From positions 35,131,959 to 35,195,958 of the forward strand of contig NC_087069.1 in assembly GCF_963678635.1 (NCBI RefSeq): a stretch of DNA of 64,000 bases. The letters are read 5' to 3'. Position numbers and translations under genes: made by a program. How positions within the stretch are numbered: position 1 is the first letter of the stretch; every line of letters starts with the position of its first letter. Below, piece by piece: positions 39,279 through 48,672 of the stretch. A model generated the notes under the pieces. That model was not told the origin of the DNA and did no database searches. It saw only the letters and a list, made by a program, of their open reading frames with translations. Source of the DNA: Symsagittifera roscoffensis. Taxonomy: Eukaryota > Xenacoelomorpha > Acoela > Convolutidae.

Positions 39279-41884
39279 AATTATTAATTTTTCTCCAACT
39301 CCCTTTTCTAGTAATCTCAAATCAAAACATAAACCCTTCCCCTCGTACAGGACCACAAGATTTATTAGTAACACATTACGATTGTGAAGAAAATGAACAA
39401 AAAACACTACATAAATATGCAATAAATCAAGTATCACAATGTGAAACAGAACCACAAGCTATAGAAACCACAGATGTAATAGCAACACTCTATTCAAAAG
39501 CCCGAGCAACAACAGTTACAGGTTATAAATTCACAGCAACATTTTCCGAAAAGAAAGTACATTGTTCACAAGTCTCGAATGGAAACAAAAACCGACTTGA
39601 CCATGAATCATTCTATCAAAGTAATATAGAACGTCTTTTACATCTCAATCCCGACGATTGTAAAAATGAATTACTTAGACTAAACATCACACAAAATAAA
39701 AACTCCCAAAGAAAGTTAGTTAATTTTCAAGTTTTTCCAGACTCTGTACATCAATCACAACTTGAAAGACACCAAGGACATATAAAACTAGACGAAAAAT
39801 ACCCGTATAACGGCGCACACGGACGATTAACCTATGACCTACACGATAAACATTGGATACCACACATTGGTATAAATGACCCATCAAACTGCAAAGCAGA
39901 CACAAAAAATAAAGGATACCAAGAAATAATGTTTTTCGATTGGAAAATACAACTCGAAAAAATACAACTAACACGAGATTTATCAGATAATACAATGATC
40001 TATCAAGGAATCCGATTACCTTGTAAAAATGATCAAGGTTATTGCGACCCTACAACGAGAACACAAGCAACAATTGTTTGGTTCCCCGAAGATACATGTA
40101 CAACATTTCAAGTAGCAAAAATACACGCTCGTATGATAAAATTTCACGAAAAATATTTTATACAATCAATTCCATATGAACAAGTCCATCCATCACGAAA
40201 ACTAAGTTCTAATTTTAGAAACATAGACAATATAGAAAACAAATTGACACGTTTTCAAATATATCAAGAAACAGAACTTGCATGTAAATACAGGAATCCA
40301 CTTCACAGAACACAATACTCTGAAATATTAGTTGAATACGAAAAAGGATTCGACATGACCACTGGGAAAGTAAAAATCGACCCATATGCCACAGGTCATC
40401 CTTTAAACGAAGGAACTTCCTATATACCAGTTAATTTTCAAAAAAGCAACGGACAACCTGGTGGACATCTAAAACCTCAGGACACCAGAAGCACACGCTT
40501 ACAAGAATTATCACTAATGAACACTACATATTTCGGTAATATCCACTATGATATTCATTTAGATATGAAACTAGATTATACAATTAGCCGAATTTTTCAA
40601 GAAATGTCACTCTCCGAATTAGAAACAGTACACCAATTATGCGAATTAGAACGAACACAAATATTACAATCACTTGCACTAGCAGTATTAAAAATATCCT
40701 ATGCAGGATACTTATTATCTGGAAATAGATCAAATTTTTTAGACTATGAAGGAAACATCTTATGGTTTTATACTTGTACTAAAAAAGTATCACCACTATA
40801 CGTTTTTGAAGATAAACGATGTTATAAAAGAATCCCTATCTTTTATAAGAATAAAGTACATTTCGTGGATACACTTTCACGAAGAACCTATTTCTGGGAT
40901 ACCGCAGTCCCATGTGGATCAGAAAACAGCCACAATGTAGTACAACTAAACCCTGATGAAAATAAATATTATCTTCTCACACCATATCCCACATTAATGC
41001 AATCACTCAAAAAATTTTCACCAGAAAGCATTCGCGCTATTGCTCGAAACCCAAATATAGACTTACAATCAATAGGAATCTATTCAAAATCAGATATTCA
41101 ACATCACATTAGAACACAACAATTCCAAGAACTATTAACACAAATGGACACTATACAAAGACAATCAATAGACCAAAATTTACGCAAACTTGCAGAAACC
41201 GCAGGATTTGCCGATATCTACACGCAAGACTATAGCGGATATTTTAAAGACATTAAAGATTATATATATCTAAACGGTGAAAAATACCGTCCCCAAGATA
41301 TATCACCAATTAACATTTTTAGCTTTGTTACACTCAAAAATGAGATCCTCGATTTTCTAGGATGGCCCTACTACATCTTAGAAAAATTGACTATTTTATA
41401 CGCAATGTTTAACTTTATTGGATTTCTTTTCTCACTTTTAAAAGGAATCTACAACACATGTGCTATACACACACAAGTAAACAGACAAGCAAGTGTAGCA
41501 CGCATACTATTTGCAGGATTTTTTGGAATCTTTTCTACATCTATAAACAAAATTCTTTTAGACGCACAAATAAAAGAATATAACACAAAAATAACAACAC
41601 GACAAAATACATACGACGAAGAACATAACAATGTAGACATAACGCCAACGGCACCACAATTACCAGCCCTACCAAATAACCATCCACTATCCCTAGTCCC
41701 ACGAATTTTTCGAAACTTAGCCATCACACATAATCCAAATTTTCGACTCACCACATCACAAAGTCCCATTCAACATATAATGACACACCAGTCACAAGAT
41801 GATAATACTTATGAACAAATTATTGAACAACCCCATACCACCGCTTTTCAGTCTCAAAATAATCATTTTTTTAGCCCACGATGA
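39266..41884 (+). CDS. env: Envelope-like membrane glycoprotein (872 aa)
   Basis: Follows gag-pol in the place of a retroviral envelope gene. An N-terminal hydrophobic signal peptide (residues 1-18, 'ILKLLIFLQLPFLVIS') precedes a long Cys-containing ectodomain. In it, a block with 'CYKRIPIFY' and 'HFVDTLSRR' (about 515-540) recalls glycoproteins of negative-strand viruses such as chuviruses that LTR elements have captured; this family call is from memory and tentative. A membrane region lies at about 693-735 with a further hydrophobic stretch at 745-765, then a polar tail. The start overlaps the AUG-less ORF by 13 nt and the stop overlaps the next ORF as ATGA. No internal stop. An acceptor-like sequence at 39288-39311 lies inside the signal-peptide coding part. 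Confidence 0.75.
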   Translation: MYILKLLIFLQLPFLVISNQNINPSPRTGPQDLLVTHYDCEENEQKTLHKYAINQVSQCETEPQAIETTDVIATLYSKARATTVTGYKFTATFSEKKVHCSQVSNGNKNRLDHESFYQSNIERLLHLNPDDCKNELLRLNITQNKNSQRKLVNFQVFPDSVHQSQLERHQGHIKLDEKYPYNGAHGRLTYDLHDKHWIPHIGINDPSNCKADTKNKGYQEIMFFDWKIQLEKIQLTRDLSDNTMIYQGIRLPCKNDQGYCDPTTRTQATIVWFPEDTCTTFQVAKIHARMIKFHEKYFIQSIPYEQVHPSRKLSSNFRNIDNIENKLTRFQIYQETELACKYRNPLHRTQYSEILVEYEKGFDMTTGKVKIDPYATGHPLNEGTSYIPVNFQKSNGQPGGHLKPQDTRSTRLQELSLMNTTYFGNIHYDIHLDMKLDYTISRIFQEMSLSELETVHQLCELERTQILQSLALAVLKISYAGYLLSGNRSNFLDYEGNILWFYTCTKKVSPLYVFEDKRCYKRIPIFYKNKVHFVDTLSRRTYFWDTAVPCGSENSHNVVQLNPDENKYYLLTPYPTLMQSLKKFSPESIRAIARNPNIDLQSIGIYSKSDIQHHIRTQQFQELLTQMDTIQRQSIDQNLRKLAETAGFADIYTQDYSGYFKDIKDYIYLNGEKYRPQDISPINIFSFVTLKNEILDFLGWPYYILEKLTILYAMFNFIGFLFSLLKGIYNTCAIHTQVNRQASVARILFAGFFGIFSTSINKILLDAQIKEYNTKITTRQNTYDEEHNNVDITPTAPQLPALPNNHPLSLVPRIFRNLAITHNPNFRLTTSQSPIQHIMTHQSQDDNTYEQIIEQPHTTAFQSQNNHFFSPR

Positions 41885-43320
41885 GCCGCCAACTTGGATC
41901 ACTACACCGATCAAATTCCCACCCAACCAATCTTACCTCTCCAATCCCAATAATACCACTTTTTGCTTTTCCGCCACCCGATTTTCCATCTAGTAATGTA
42001 ACATCAGGCATGAATTCCGACACTAATTCACACATCTCAGTTTTATACTCCATCTCACAGCTAAATAACCCGAATATTGAAACCCCCGATGAATTCGCCG
42101 ACTCAGAACCATCCCCATCCAATAATTTTCATAACTCTTCTAATTTTTCTCAACCCCCTTTTCAACCCATATTATCCAATAACCCTGACCCAATTACTCC
42201 CACACCCTCTTATGCTTCCCAAGTTACCCCAACCTATTCCTCATACCATTCTGACCAATCATCTCATTCTCCAGACACCCCCCGAATCTCCCCAGAGCTA
42301 GATAATTTTATTACCCTTCAACAACAACCCTACCACCTTAATACCCCAACCATAAACCAAATCTCCTCCACAATAAATTCATCCAACCCCCCTACCCCTA
42401 CACCCTCTTCAACTTATACTGAATCATTAGCACCATCATCCACATCAACTGAATCTTCACTCAACACTAATAGAGCTTACCGCACTTTTAAAAGAAAGTT
42501 CCCCAACCATCCTTTCCCAGCAAAACCAGGAACAGCCCGTGAATACATCAACCACCCCAAGCATACTAACACAAAAGAATTTTTAGCCATCACCTTACCC
42601 TCATTCCCACAATACACCTTAAACACCCCCCACGACGCTAACGAAACACGCAACTTTGTAGATGAATACGTTTTAATGCCCACTCTCTCTTGGACCTCAT
42701 ATTATCATTTTACTAATCCTCTTTGCTTACCTTTATCTAACACTCACATTGATATAGAACGAAATACGGACATACTATATCGACTCACTACACCACTAAC
42801 ACCTAGACAATTTACTTACGTTGGATATAAAAAATCACTAAAAACACACACTGCACCTAGAGCTAACGAATATACACTCGAATACTATGATCACAACATC
42901 ATCAGAGCTAACCAAGATCAATTCTTAGACGACGATCGCTTCGCTAATCCACAAGTTACCGAGAAATTTTTCATCAAGACACCATATACATTCACACTAA
43001 ACATCTTCGACCGAAAGTTTGATCACATTATTTCAGAAGCACTAACAGACACACAAGCATACGAAAGTTTTAAAGAACGCTTCCAAATATTTTCACTAAC
43101 CTTTCATTTCCTTGCACCACACGAAAGAGATTTACACTGCTCACACGATATTATGTTGCGCACTAAACAAACCCACACATATAGTTATTATCGTTTCATC
43201 CAAAATCACTTTGACCTACACACACCCTCTAGACAACCACACCATCGTTTTCAATTCATTAATTCCAAATACACTTCACCATTTTTCCTAAATTTCACAT
43301 ATTGTATTAAAGACAACTAA
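41881..43320 (+). CDS. Post-envelope ORF (479 aa), unknown
   Basis: Begins in the ATGA overlap with the envelope-like stop. The N-terminal 200 residues are Pro/Ser/Thr/Asn-rich and probably disordered. The remaining 280 form a globular-looking domain with many aromatics ('LTPRQFTYVGYKKSL', 'FKERFQIFSLTFHFL', 'HSYYRF'-type segments). No signal peptide, membrane span or recognised motif. The layout (disordered head, globular tail) resembles that of the AUG-less ORF upstream, but I see no clear sequence homology between them. The end overlaps the next open frame (43292-43687) by 29 nt in the +1 frame. Confidence 0.7.
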   Translation: MSRQLGSLHRSNSHPTNLTSPIPIIPLFAFPPPDFPSSNVTSGMNSDTNSHISVLYSISQLNNPNIETPDEFADSEPSPSNNFHNSSNFSQPPFQPILSNNPDPITPTPSYASQVTPTYSSYHSDQSSHSPDTPRISPELDNFITLQQQPYHLNTPTINQISSTINSSNPPTPTPSSTYTESLAPSSTSTESSLNTNRAYRTFKRKFPNHPFPAKPGTAREYINHPKHTNTKEFLAITLPSFPQYTLNTPHDANETRNFVDEYVLMPTLSWTSYYHFTNPLCLPLSNTHIDIERNTDILYRLTTPLTPRQFTYVGYKKSLKTHTAPRANEYTLEYYDHNIIRANQDQFLDDDRFANPQVTEKFFIKTPYTFTLNIFDRKFDHIISEALTDTQAYESFKERFQIFSLTFHFLAPHERDLHCSHDIMLRTKQTHTYSYYRFIQNHFDLHTPSRQPHHRFQFINSKYTSPFFLNFTYCIKDN

Positions 43321-43687
43321 CCTCCATGGTATTCTTCGTAATTATGACCCCATAACCCAAATGTACATCTTCTGTCCCATCACCAAGACCTTCAACGCCG
43401 AAGAATCCCGACCCTTCCTTCTCCCGCACGAGTTTGTACAACCCATAGAAATCCCAATTTTAGAATTCATCCACAACACTAAATTCAATCACAAATTATA
43501 TAATCTAATCCAAAACACACCTTATGAGTTTGCAGTTGGCACTGAAGAACTAACCACTATTAAGGCACTTCAATTGCTTTGGCCACGGCTTCAGACTAAA
43601 AATATCATCCGCATCTTAGCTAAACTACTAACAACTTCAGAACTAATTCACGACATCTTCCCCCACGGTTTTTTCCCCGACGACTAA
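43292..43687 (+). CDS. Last ORF before the 3' region (108 aa from AUG; open for 131 codons)
   Basis: The first ATG is at 43361, but codons upstream of it look coding ('NLHGILRNYDPITQ'), so the protein may be a +1 frameshift extension of the 479-aa ORF. It contains 'FLLPHEFVQPIEIPILEFIH' and a C-terminal 'LLTTSELIHDIFPHGFF'. Not recognised. A consensus splice donor follows its stop by 4 nt. Confidence 0.55.
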   Translation: MSHIVLKTTNLHGILRNYDPITQMYIFCPITKTFNAEESRPFLLPHEFVQPIEIPILEFIHNTKFNHKLYNLIQNTPYEFAVGTEELTTIKALQLLWPRLQTKNIIRILAKLLTTSELIHDIFPHGFFPDD

Positions 43688-43690
43688 CAG

Positions 43691-43769
43691 GTAAGTATGA
43701 ATTAAATGAATATAACTAACTAATTAAAATATTAAAAAACTCACCATACTTTATCCATGTTTTCTTTAG
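43691..43769 (+). promoter_or_regulatory. Candidate 79-nt intron in 3' region
   Basis: A perfect donor 'CAG|GTAAGTATG' at 43688-43699 and an acceptor 'tttctttag|a' at 43761-43769 enclose AT-rich sequence of typical short-intron length. An alternative acceptor ends at 43777. It lies immediately after the last stop codon, so splicing would not change the protein. Confidence 0.55.
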
Positions 43770-43901
43770 ATTTTTAGCCTTCATCCGACGATCACCTACA
43801 AAAACCACAAAAGACAAATAAAAATCGCAAATTTCATCAAACAAGATTTCAACAATTCTATTAATCTCTTCCACTTATAAATTTATAAATTTAATACCAA
43901 T

Positions 43902-44040
43902 GCAGTAAATTCATTTCTAAAATTTTCCCCACAAGCAGTAAATTTAATTATGATGAAAATTTGTAACTTAAAATTCCCCCATAACTAGCAGTAAATTTCC
44001 AAATTCTATGCAGTAAATTAATAAAATGCAATTGCAGTAC
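43902..44040 (+). repeat. Cluster of GCAGTAAATT motifs
   Basis: 'GCAGTAAATT' occurs at 43902, 43935, 43988 and 44010, and a partial 'GCAGTA' at 44034, in otherwise non-coding RNA. Spacing is irregular (22-53 nt). Candidates are a protein-binding site array for RNA export or stability, or a DNA-level enhancer. Confidence 0.7.
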
Positions 44041-45260
44041 TAACCTTTTGATATTTTCATTCATTCGCACAGAAATTCTATCCACACTCGCACAGCTCGC
44101 CCACGAAGAATTGTTTAAAATAATGAATTTCAGTTTCAAGTTTTCACACTCAACAACTCTAAAATATAATAACATGTTTCAAACTTTCCTTTAACCCGGT
44201 TGGAAAGGAATCATATACTAAACAAAACTAACCAACGCAGCTTACTAAATACCACAAATCATAAAATAACAGCATGACTAAGAAAAGGAAACCAACGGTA
44301 CCCAAACCGGATTAACCCAGTTTAAAACTGGATAATTTATTCTTTTGAAGACTATTATAAAGTCTAAGAAAGAAATAATAAAACACAAAAAAGTCGAAAG
44401 ACAAACCCATACCACAAACAATTTGATTTTGAAAAAAGGACACAACCAACAAAACATAAGAAAAACCACAACAAACCCAACATAAAACGTTGTCACATAA
44501 CAGGACCCCTCACAAAAACCGCATGAAATCATACTCCCACTCCTGGCCTAACCCACCAGGAAGGACGTCCTGAGCATGCTCTATAGCCGGCCTAACCCAC
44601 CGTGCTACATCCACGCTTTGTGACCACACCTCTATTTTTAATAAGAGCTACTCAAGTGTGAGTAACTCTTCAAAATAACCGAACTAAAACAAAAAGCTTT
44701 TGTGAAAACAACTAACTAAAATCATAACTAAAAAATATTAAACTAATAAATGTTTTATAAAATGTAAATTACATTATGAAATACATAGATCAGAATACAA
44801 CACCAAGGACGAACATCCAAAGACAAAACGACCCCACTACACTCGAGAGAGAATGACCAACCACAATCGATATGCCACTCACAATCACAACTCAAAGGAT
44901 TTAGAGTACGACTTGACTTCGCAGAAAAGGACTTCATTGAACTAGACCAATGACCACCTCGATGTTCAAGTATACGTACAGATCCGAGTAACCAGGCATC
45001 CCCTCCACGCACAATCTCCACGCAGAACAGAAAAACCTGACATAGCAAACCATTCTGAAATCAGATTTGAGTTTGTTGCAAAGACTTAGTCGTTGTCACT
45101 AGAAGACACAACGTCTTATGTCTCTAACTCCAGCTTCCTGGAACTTCTTTAACAAAGAAGAAACCGAAGAAATAAGATGTTCGCCAAACACCAACGTCCA
45201 TCATCCATCCTTCGAATTGCAGAAGAACTATTCTAAAAAACTCTGTAAAACCCGGATGGG
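44041..45260 (+). other. 3' untranslated region of giant element
   Basis: About 1.2 kb without a convincing gene. It includes a short perfect hairpin 'ccagttt/aaactgg' near 44318-44332 and two 'ggcctaacccacc' blocks (about 44546 and 44590). A purine-containing stretch 'cccggatggg' (45251-45260) stands where a polypurine tract is expected, but is a poor match. Confidence 0.45.
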
Positions 45261-45670
45261 TGGAACCTGATCTAAACTACATTTTATGATTGGATAATTT
45301 AGATATTTTACCAATGTAAAGTATTTAATATTAACCAATCATGATCCATCTAACTAACAACCCACTTATTTGTAAGTGCTGAAGTTACTTGTAATTTCAG
45401 CACCAGAGAGATTTGAATTTAACTTAGAAATTAGTTGGACTCTCCCGAGCACTTCAGCAGCCGCAATAAACCAGTATACCCTAGATCTATTGAGCCTAGC
45501 AGAGACTAGTTAAACAACCTGAGACTAGATAGTATAAGAGTAAGATTAGGATCGGTATTAGACTAAGAAGTTGCACGAATCTATCCGGCCGAAAATAAGA
45601 TAGCGTGACGAGCAGACGGTGTACCCTATCCGAAATTACTCTATGAGTTAACCAACTCGGTCCTAACTCA
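45261..45670 (+). repeat. 3' LTR of giant element
   Basis: 410 bp, about 98% identical by eye to 26795-27202, same TG...CA ends. Differences cluster near 45298-45307 and 45648-45657. Confidence 0.95.
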
Positions 45671-45954
45671 ATATTATCGCTACTTTACCACAATACTAAT
45701 TCAGTGCTAATTTAAGAAATGAGAAAAAAAAACTTGAATATTAAAACGCGTTTTTCTCAAATTTGGTTGATTTTAGACAAAAAAGGATGAAGACCAACCT
45801 AGCTTGTGCATTTAACAGAATTAATATGTTTCAATTTGTTTTGCAAAATTCGGGCCCAAAAATTTACTTGTAAAACTATCAATTTTGGCCTTGTTTAATC
45901 TATCAAAAATTACTCCAAATCTGACAAAATTACTGACAAAAATATATCATTGGA
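45671..45954. other. Flank between 3' LTR and gap, unassigned
   Basis: 284 bp of AT-rich sequence up to the assembly gap. It does not match the sequence preceding the 5' LTR and shows no gene. Its relation to the element is unclear. Confidence 0.5.
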
Positions 45955-46154
45955 NNNNNNNNNNNNNNNNNNNNNNNNNNNNNNNNNNNNNNNNNNNNNN
46001 NNNNNNNNNNNNNNNNNNNNNNNNNNNNNNNNNNNNNNNNNNNNNNNNNNNNNNNNNNNNNNNNNNNNNNNNNNNNNNNNNNNNNNNNNNNNNNNNNNNN
46101 NNNNNNNNNNNNNNNNNNNNNNNNNNNNNNNNNNNNNNNNNNNNNNNNNNNNNN
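45955..46154. other. Assembly gap (200 N)
   Basis: Exactly 200 undetermined bases, a common placeholder length. Open frames running through it are artefacts. The sequence resumes within a few bases of the position where the BEL/Pao element is inserted in the homologous copy. Confidence 1.
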
Positions 46155-46357
46155 GCATAAAGTGCTCTAAATACAAAAACTTGTTCCGGTTTCCGTCGTA
46201 CTATCATGTAGTAGAGTGGTCCGGTTCCTGATCGTTGTTCACGCCTTGATCTTGATCTTGTTGCAATACCTGGTATTTCTTGTATTGTTTGGAAAATGGG
46301 CGTAGATTTGTTGAGACGTAGAAACATTTCTATTAAATTATCTTTTGCGTGTAACAT
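46155..46357 (-). CDS. 77-aa leader ORF homologue, 3' end lost in gap
   Basis: The ATG at 46357 starts 'MLHAKDNLIEMFLRLNKS', followed by 'QEIPGIATRSRSRREQR' and 'YYMIVRRKPEQVFVFRALY'. It is collinear with the plus-strand ORF at 27290-27523. There are no stops before the gap. An upstream in-frame Met at 46372 would add five residues. The function is unknown; Arg clusters hint at RNA binding. Confidence 0.65.
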
Positions 46358-46446
46358 TTTGCAATTTTGCAATTGTCTTATTCTAAGTTCTATTGTCTAA
46401 TTCTAGGTTAGTTAAGGTCTTGTTCAAGACTTTTGGTCGCACCAGA

Positions 46447-47312
46447 TACATTTTAGTTTTTTGGTCTACTCAGAGTAATTTCAGATAAGGTACACCGTCT
46501 GCTCATCACGCTATCTTTTTTTCGGCCGGATAGATTCGTGCAACTTCTTAGTCTAATACCGATCTTAATCTTACTCTTACACCTGTTATAAATACTAGTT
46601 TAGAACTGGTTCTTAATACGATCGAAGGAAAAAAATCAAAATTGAAGAAACTAGAAGTCGTATTTGGAGAGAGACCCCACTTCGTTTGATGCTAATGTCG
46701 GTAAAATGTTTGAGGAGTATATATTTTGCCGCAACAAATTTCCACAAAGCTAAATTGATGTTTTTTAGATCAAACTTCATTACAAAATTATCAGTGAAAA
46801 GCCTTTATTCTAAATGTTATTCAATATACTCAAATTATCTAATTAGCGAATGTGTTGAGTAAATCAGTATAAAAAAATGTATATTGTTTACTTATGGGCT
46901 GCTCAAAATCTGTATATATTCTATATATATTATGTATAGTTTCTTTCAATAATCGGTATATATTCAGAATACAAATTGTAGATATTCTGTAGATAAACTA
47001 TAGATTTTTGATACTGATTTTATAATAGAAATGCTTTTGCTATACAAAATGCCTGGATCAATTGAGCGATCTCGCCCCCGTAATGAACAATTGAGCTATC
47101 TCCCCCCACGCAAAAACGGTAAAACGCTACAAAAAGACGTCAGCAAACGCAAGAAGATGGTTGATACGTTTGTAGCACGCAATCAATTGACCGATTGAAG
47201 TTTATTTATTATGAGTATCGAGAAAAATTTTGAAAAAGAAAAAAAAATCAAAATTTATTTTAAAAAAATTGATTCTATAACTTTTTTTTGCAAATTTTTG
47301 TCTGGGCGACCA
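46447..47312 (-). repeat. 866-bp LTR of sibling giant element, copy 2
   Basis: Near-identical to 25925-26790 and the same length. It includes the 'caattgagcgatctcgcccc' and 'caattgagctatctcccccc' boxes (47059, 47090). The edge on the minus strand reads 'TGGTCGCCCAGAC', one substitution from copy 1. Confidence 0.8.
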
Positions 47313-47768
47313 TTGCCTCATCAGGAAAGCGACTTATCAGGGTTGATGCTCTAGCCTTCTATCTGGATATCAAACATTGCTCTCCGCAGCACCTTAAAAT
47401 TGTGTGCAAAACACTTTTCGTCCTTTGAGGACAGAAAAAAGTAGCTTTATGTTTTCATATCATCCAAACTATTTTCAAGTGTTTATAAACATGTCTCAAA
47501 AACCTATTGAGCTTTATCCCCCCAATGCGTGATGCAAGGTGGGGGGGGGAGAGATTGCTCAATTGATCCAAATGTCTTATAAGCGATTTTTAAAACTACA
47601 TAATCGAAGTTTTACTAATCAATTTACAACAGATCTAAAATCTGCATATATTTCTGTAGATACTGGAATTTTATTCATTTTTGTCATGCGGGTGGCTACG
47701 AGTCGTATTTTTGCTACGATATTTTTGATACAATTCTTGGCGATTGTTTTTTAAAGATTTGTTTTTAG

Positions 47769-48074
47769 GGACCTATGCATCTTCTGGTGATATTATTGAA
47801 CTTGTATTTTATTCTGGTTGTTTGGAAGACAGACGAACTTCATTCGCATGAGTATGTTCTGATAACAGCTCAGAGTGTGTTGGATCTGGTCCTGACTGGC
47901 ATCATTGGTCTGATTTATTATCTTCTTGATCTGCTGAATGCTTTCGTAGTCTTCTGTCATTATGGAGGTTTTCTGAAATTGACGGACGACCATCCAGAAA
48001 ATGCTAAATTATTGTATGATTTCAAAATTAGAAAAACATGTACTTCACTACCATTTTTAATCGGTGAAATTTAG
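47769..48074 (+). CDS. Possible 7-transmembrane receptor exon (TM1-TM2)
   Basis: Preceded by an acceptor-like 'tttgtttttag'. The translation has a hydrophobic span with Asn ('LLVILLNLYFILVVWKT'), a polar turn ('DELHSHEY') and a second span with Asp ('LITAQSVLDLVLTGIIGLIY'). These match the places of the conserved Asn in TM1 and Asp in TM2 of rhodopsin-like receptors. The exon end is not clear and no upstream exon was found. It could equally be a pseudogene fragment or a chance hydrophobic frame. Confidence 0.3.
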   Translation, partial: GPMHLLVILLNLYFILVVWKTDELHSHEYVLITAQSVLDLVLTGIIGLIYYLLDLLNAFVVFCHYGGFLKLTDDHPENAKLLYDFKIRKTCTSLPFLIGEI

Positions 48075-48602
48075 CTCCAATTATACCATGTTGGTACATA
48101 ATTTTTAAGAGTTAGTAGGTAGTGGAAAGCGTCTGTAAGTAGACAAACGATTATTCATAAATCATCATAATCGTCAGTAAGTAGACAAATACTACTATTT
48201 CCATTTTCACAGTTTTCAAATCTCATTTTCAAACTTTCCGTCCTATTGATCAAATTTTCACCTTAAAACCGAAACTAATAATTGGTAATTTTGGGCAATT
48301 GATTTGAATTTTGAGCTGAGATAAAAATTATTACAACTAATACGGCTTTCGGAAATTTGCAATTTTTCCCGTAATTTCATAAGGGTTCAAACTGTGTTTA
48401 ATGGGAGCTGTGGGCATATACCGCTGAACGCAGATTTCATATCAGGCTGAAAACTGTTGCGTCGTTAATTTCAAAAAAAAATGGCGAAAACTTTTATTCG
48501 CGCGCTCAAAAATCAACAAAATTAGCACAGACCCAAAAAAACAATTTGCGATATTCAAAAGATTTGAAGAGTCCATGATCAAGTTTTTTTTCATGTTTGC
48601 AG

Positions 48603-48672
48603 ATGGTTGCGCTGTCGCGGAATACCCATTATTTGTGCGGTTTCTGCTATATTTTTATGAAACTTGTGTTGC
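48603..48672 (+). CDS. Possible second receptor exon
   Basis: A 70-nt interval bounded by 'catgtttgcag' and a donor-like 'gtaagc'. One frame reads 'CAVAEYPLFVRFLLYFYETC', which could be the Cys at the top of TM3 and the helix after it. Support is only the order and spacing relative to 47769-48074. The rest of 48075-49030 shows no other gene that I can support. Confidence 0.22.

Larger units (their letters stand above)
26795..45670 (+). mobile_element. Giant (18.9 kb) Ty3/gypsy-like LTR element with envelope-like and accessory ORFs
   Basis: Two LTRs of 408 and 410 bp (about 98% identical by eye, TG...CA) bound gag, a complete pol and at least seven further ORFs. Pol order (protease, RT, RNase H, integrase) is that of Ty3/gypsy and retroviruses. 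Typical gypsy elements are 5-9 kb, so this is two to three times larger. The sense strand is strongly A-rich and G-poor throughout. Gag, pol and the envelope-like ORF lack internal stops, suggesting recent activity. The flanks (attg before, atatt after) are not a convincing target duplication, so the two ends may not come from the same intact insertion. Confidence 0.9.
46155..47312 (-). mobile_element. Second copy of sibling giant-element 5' end (leader ORF and LTR)
   Basis: About 95% identical by eye to 25634-26790, same orientation, with scattered substitutions and small indels, so it is not a simple duplicate read. The minus strand gives the LTR (47312-46447), the 'tggtgcgacc' primer site and the leader ORF from 46357 into the gap. 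Here codon 55 of the ORF is intact (CGG). It ends beside unrelated sequence at 47313. Confidence 0.85.

Noticed and set aside
45251-45260. Clear polypurine tract of the giant element
   Set aside because: 'cccggatggg' is only partly purine, so I did not call a definite tract.
45885-46372. Open frames spanning the gap
   Set aside because: Most residues are undetermined; only the leader-ORF part (46155-46357, minus) is real sequence.
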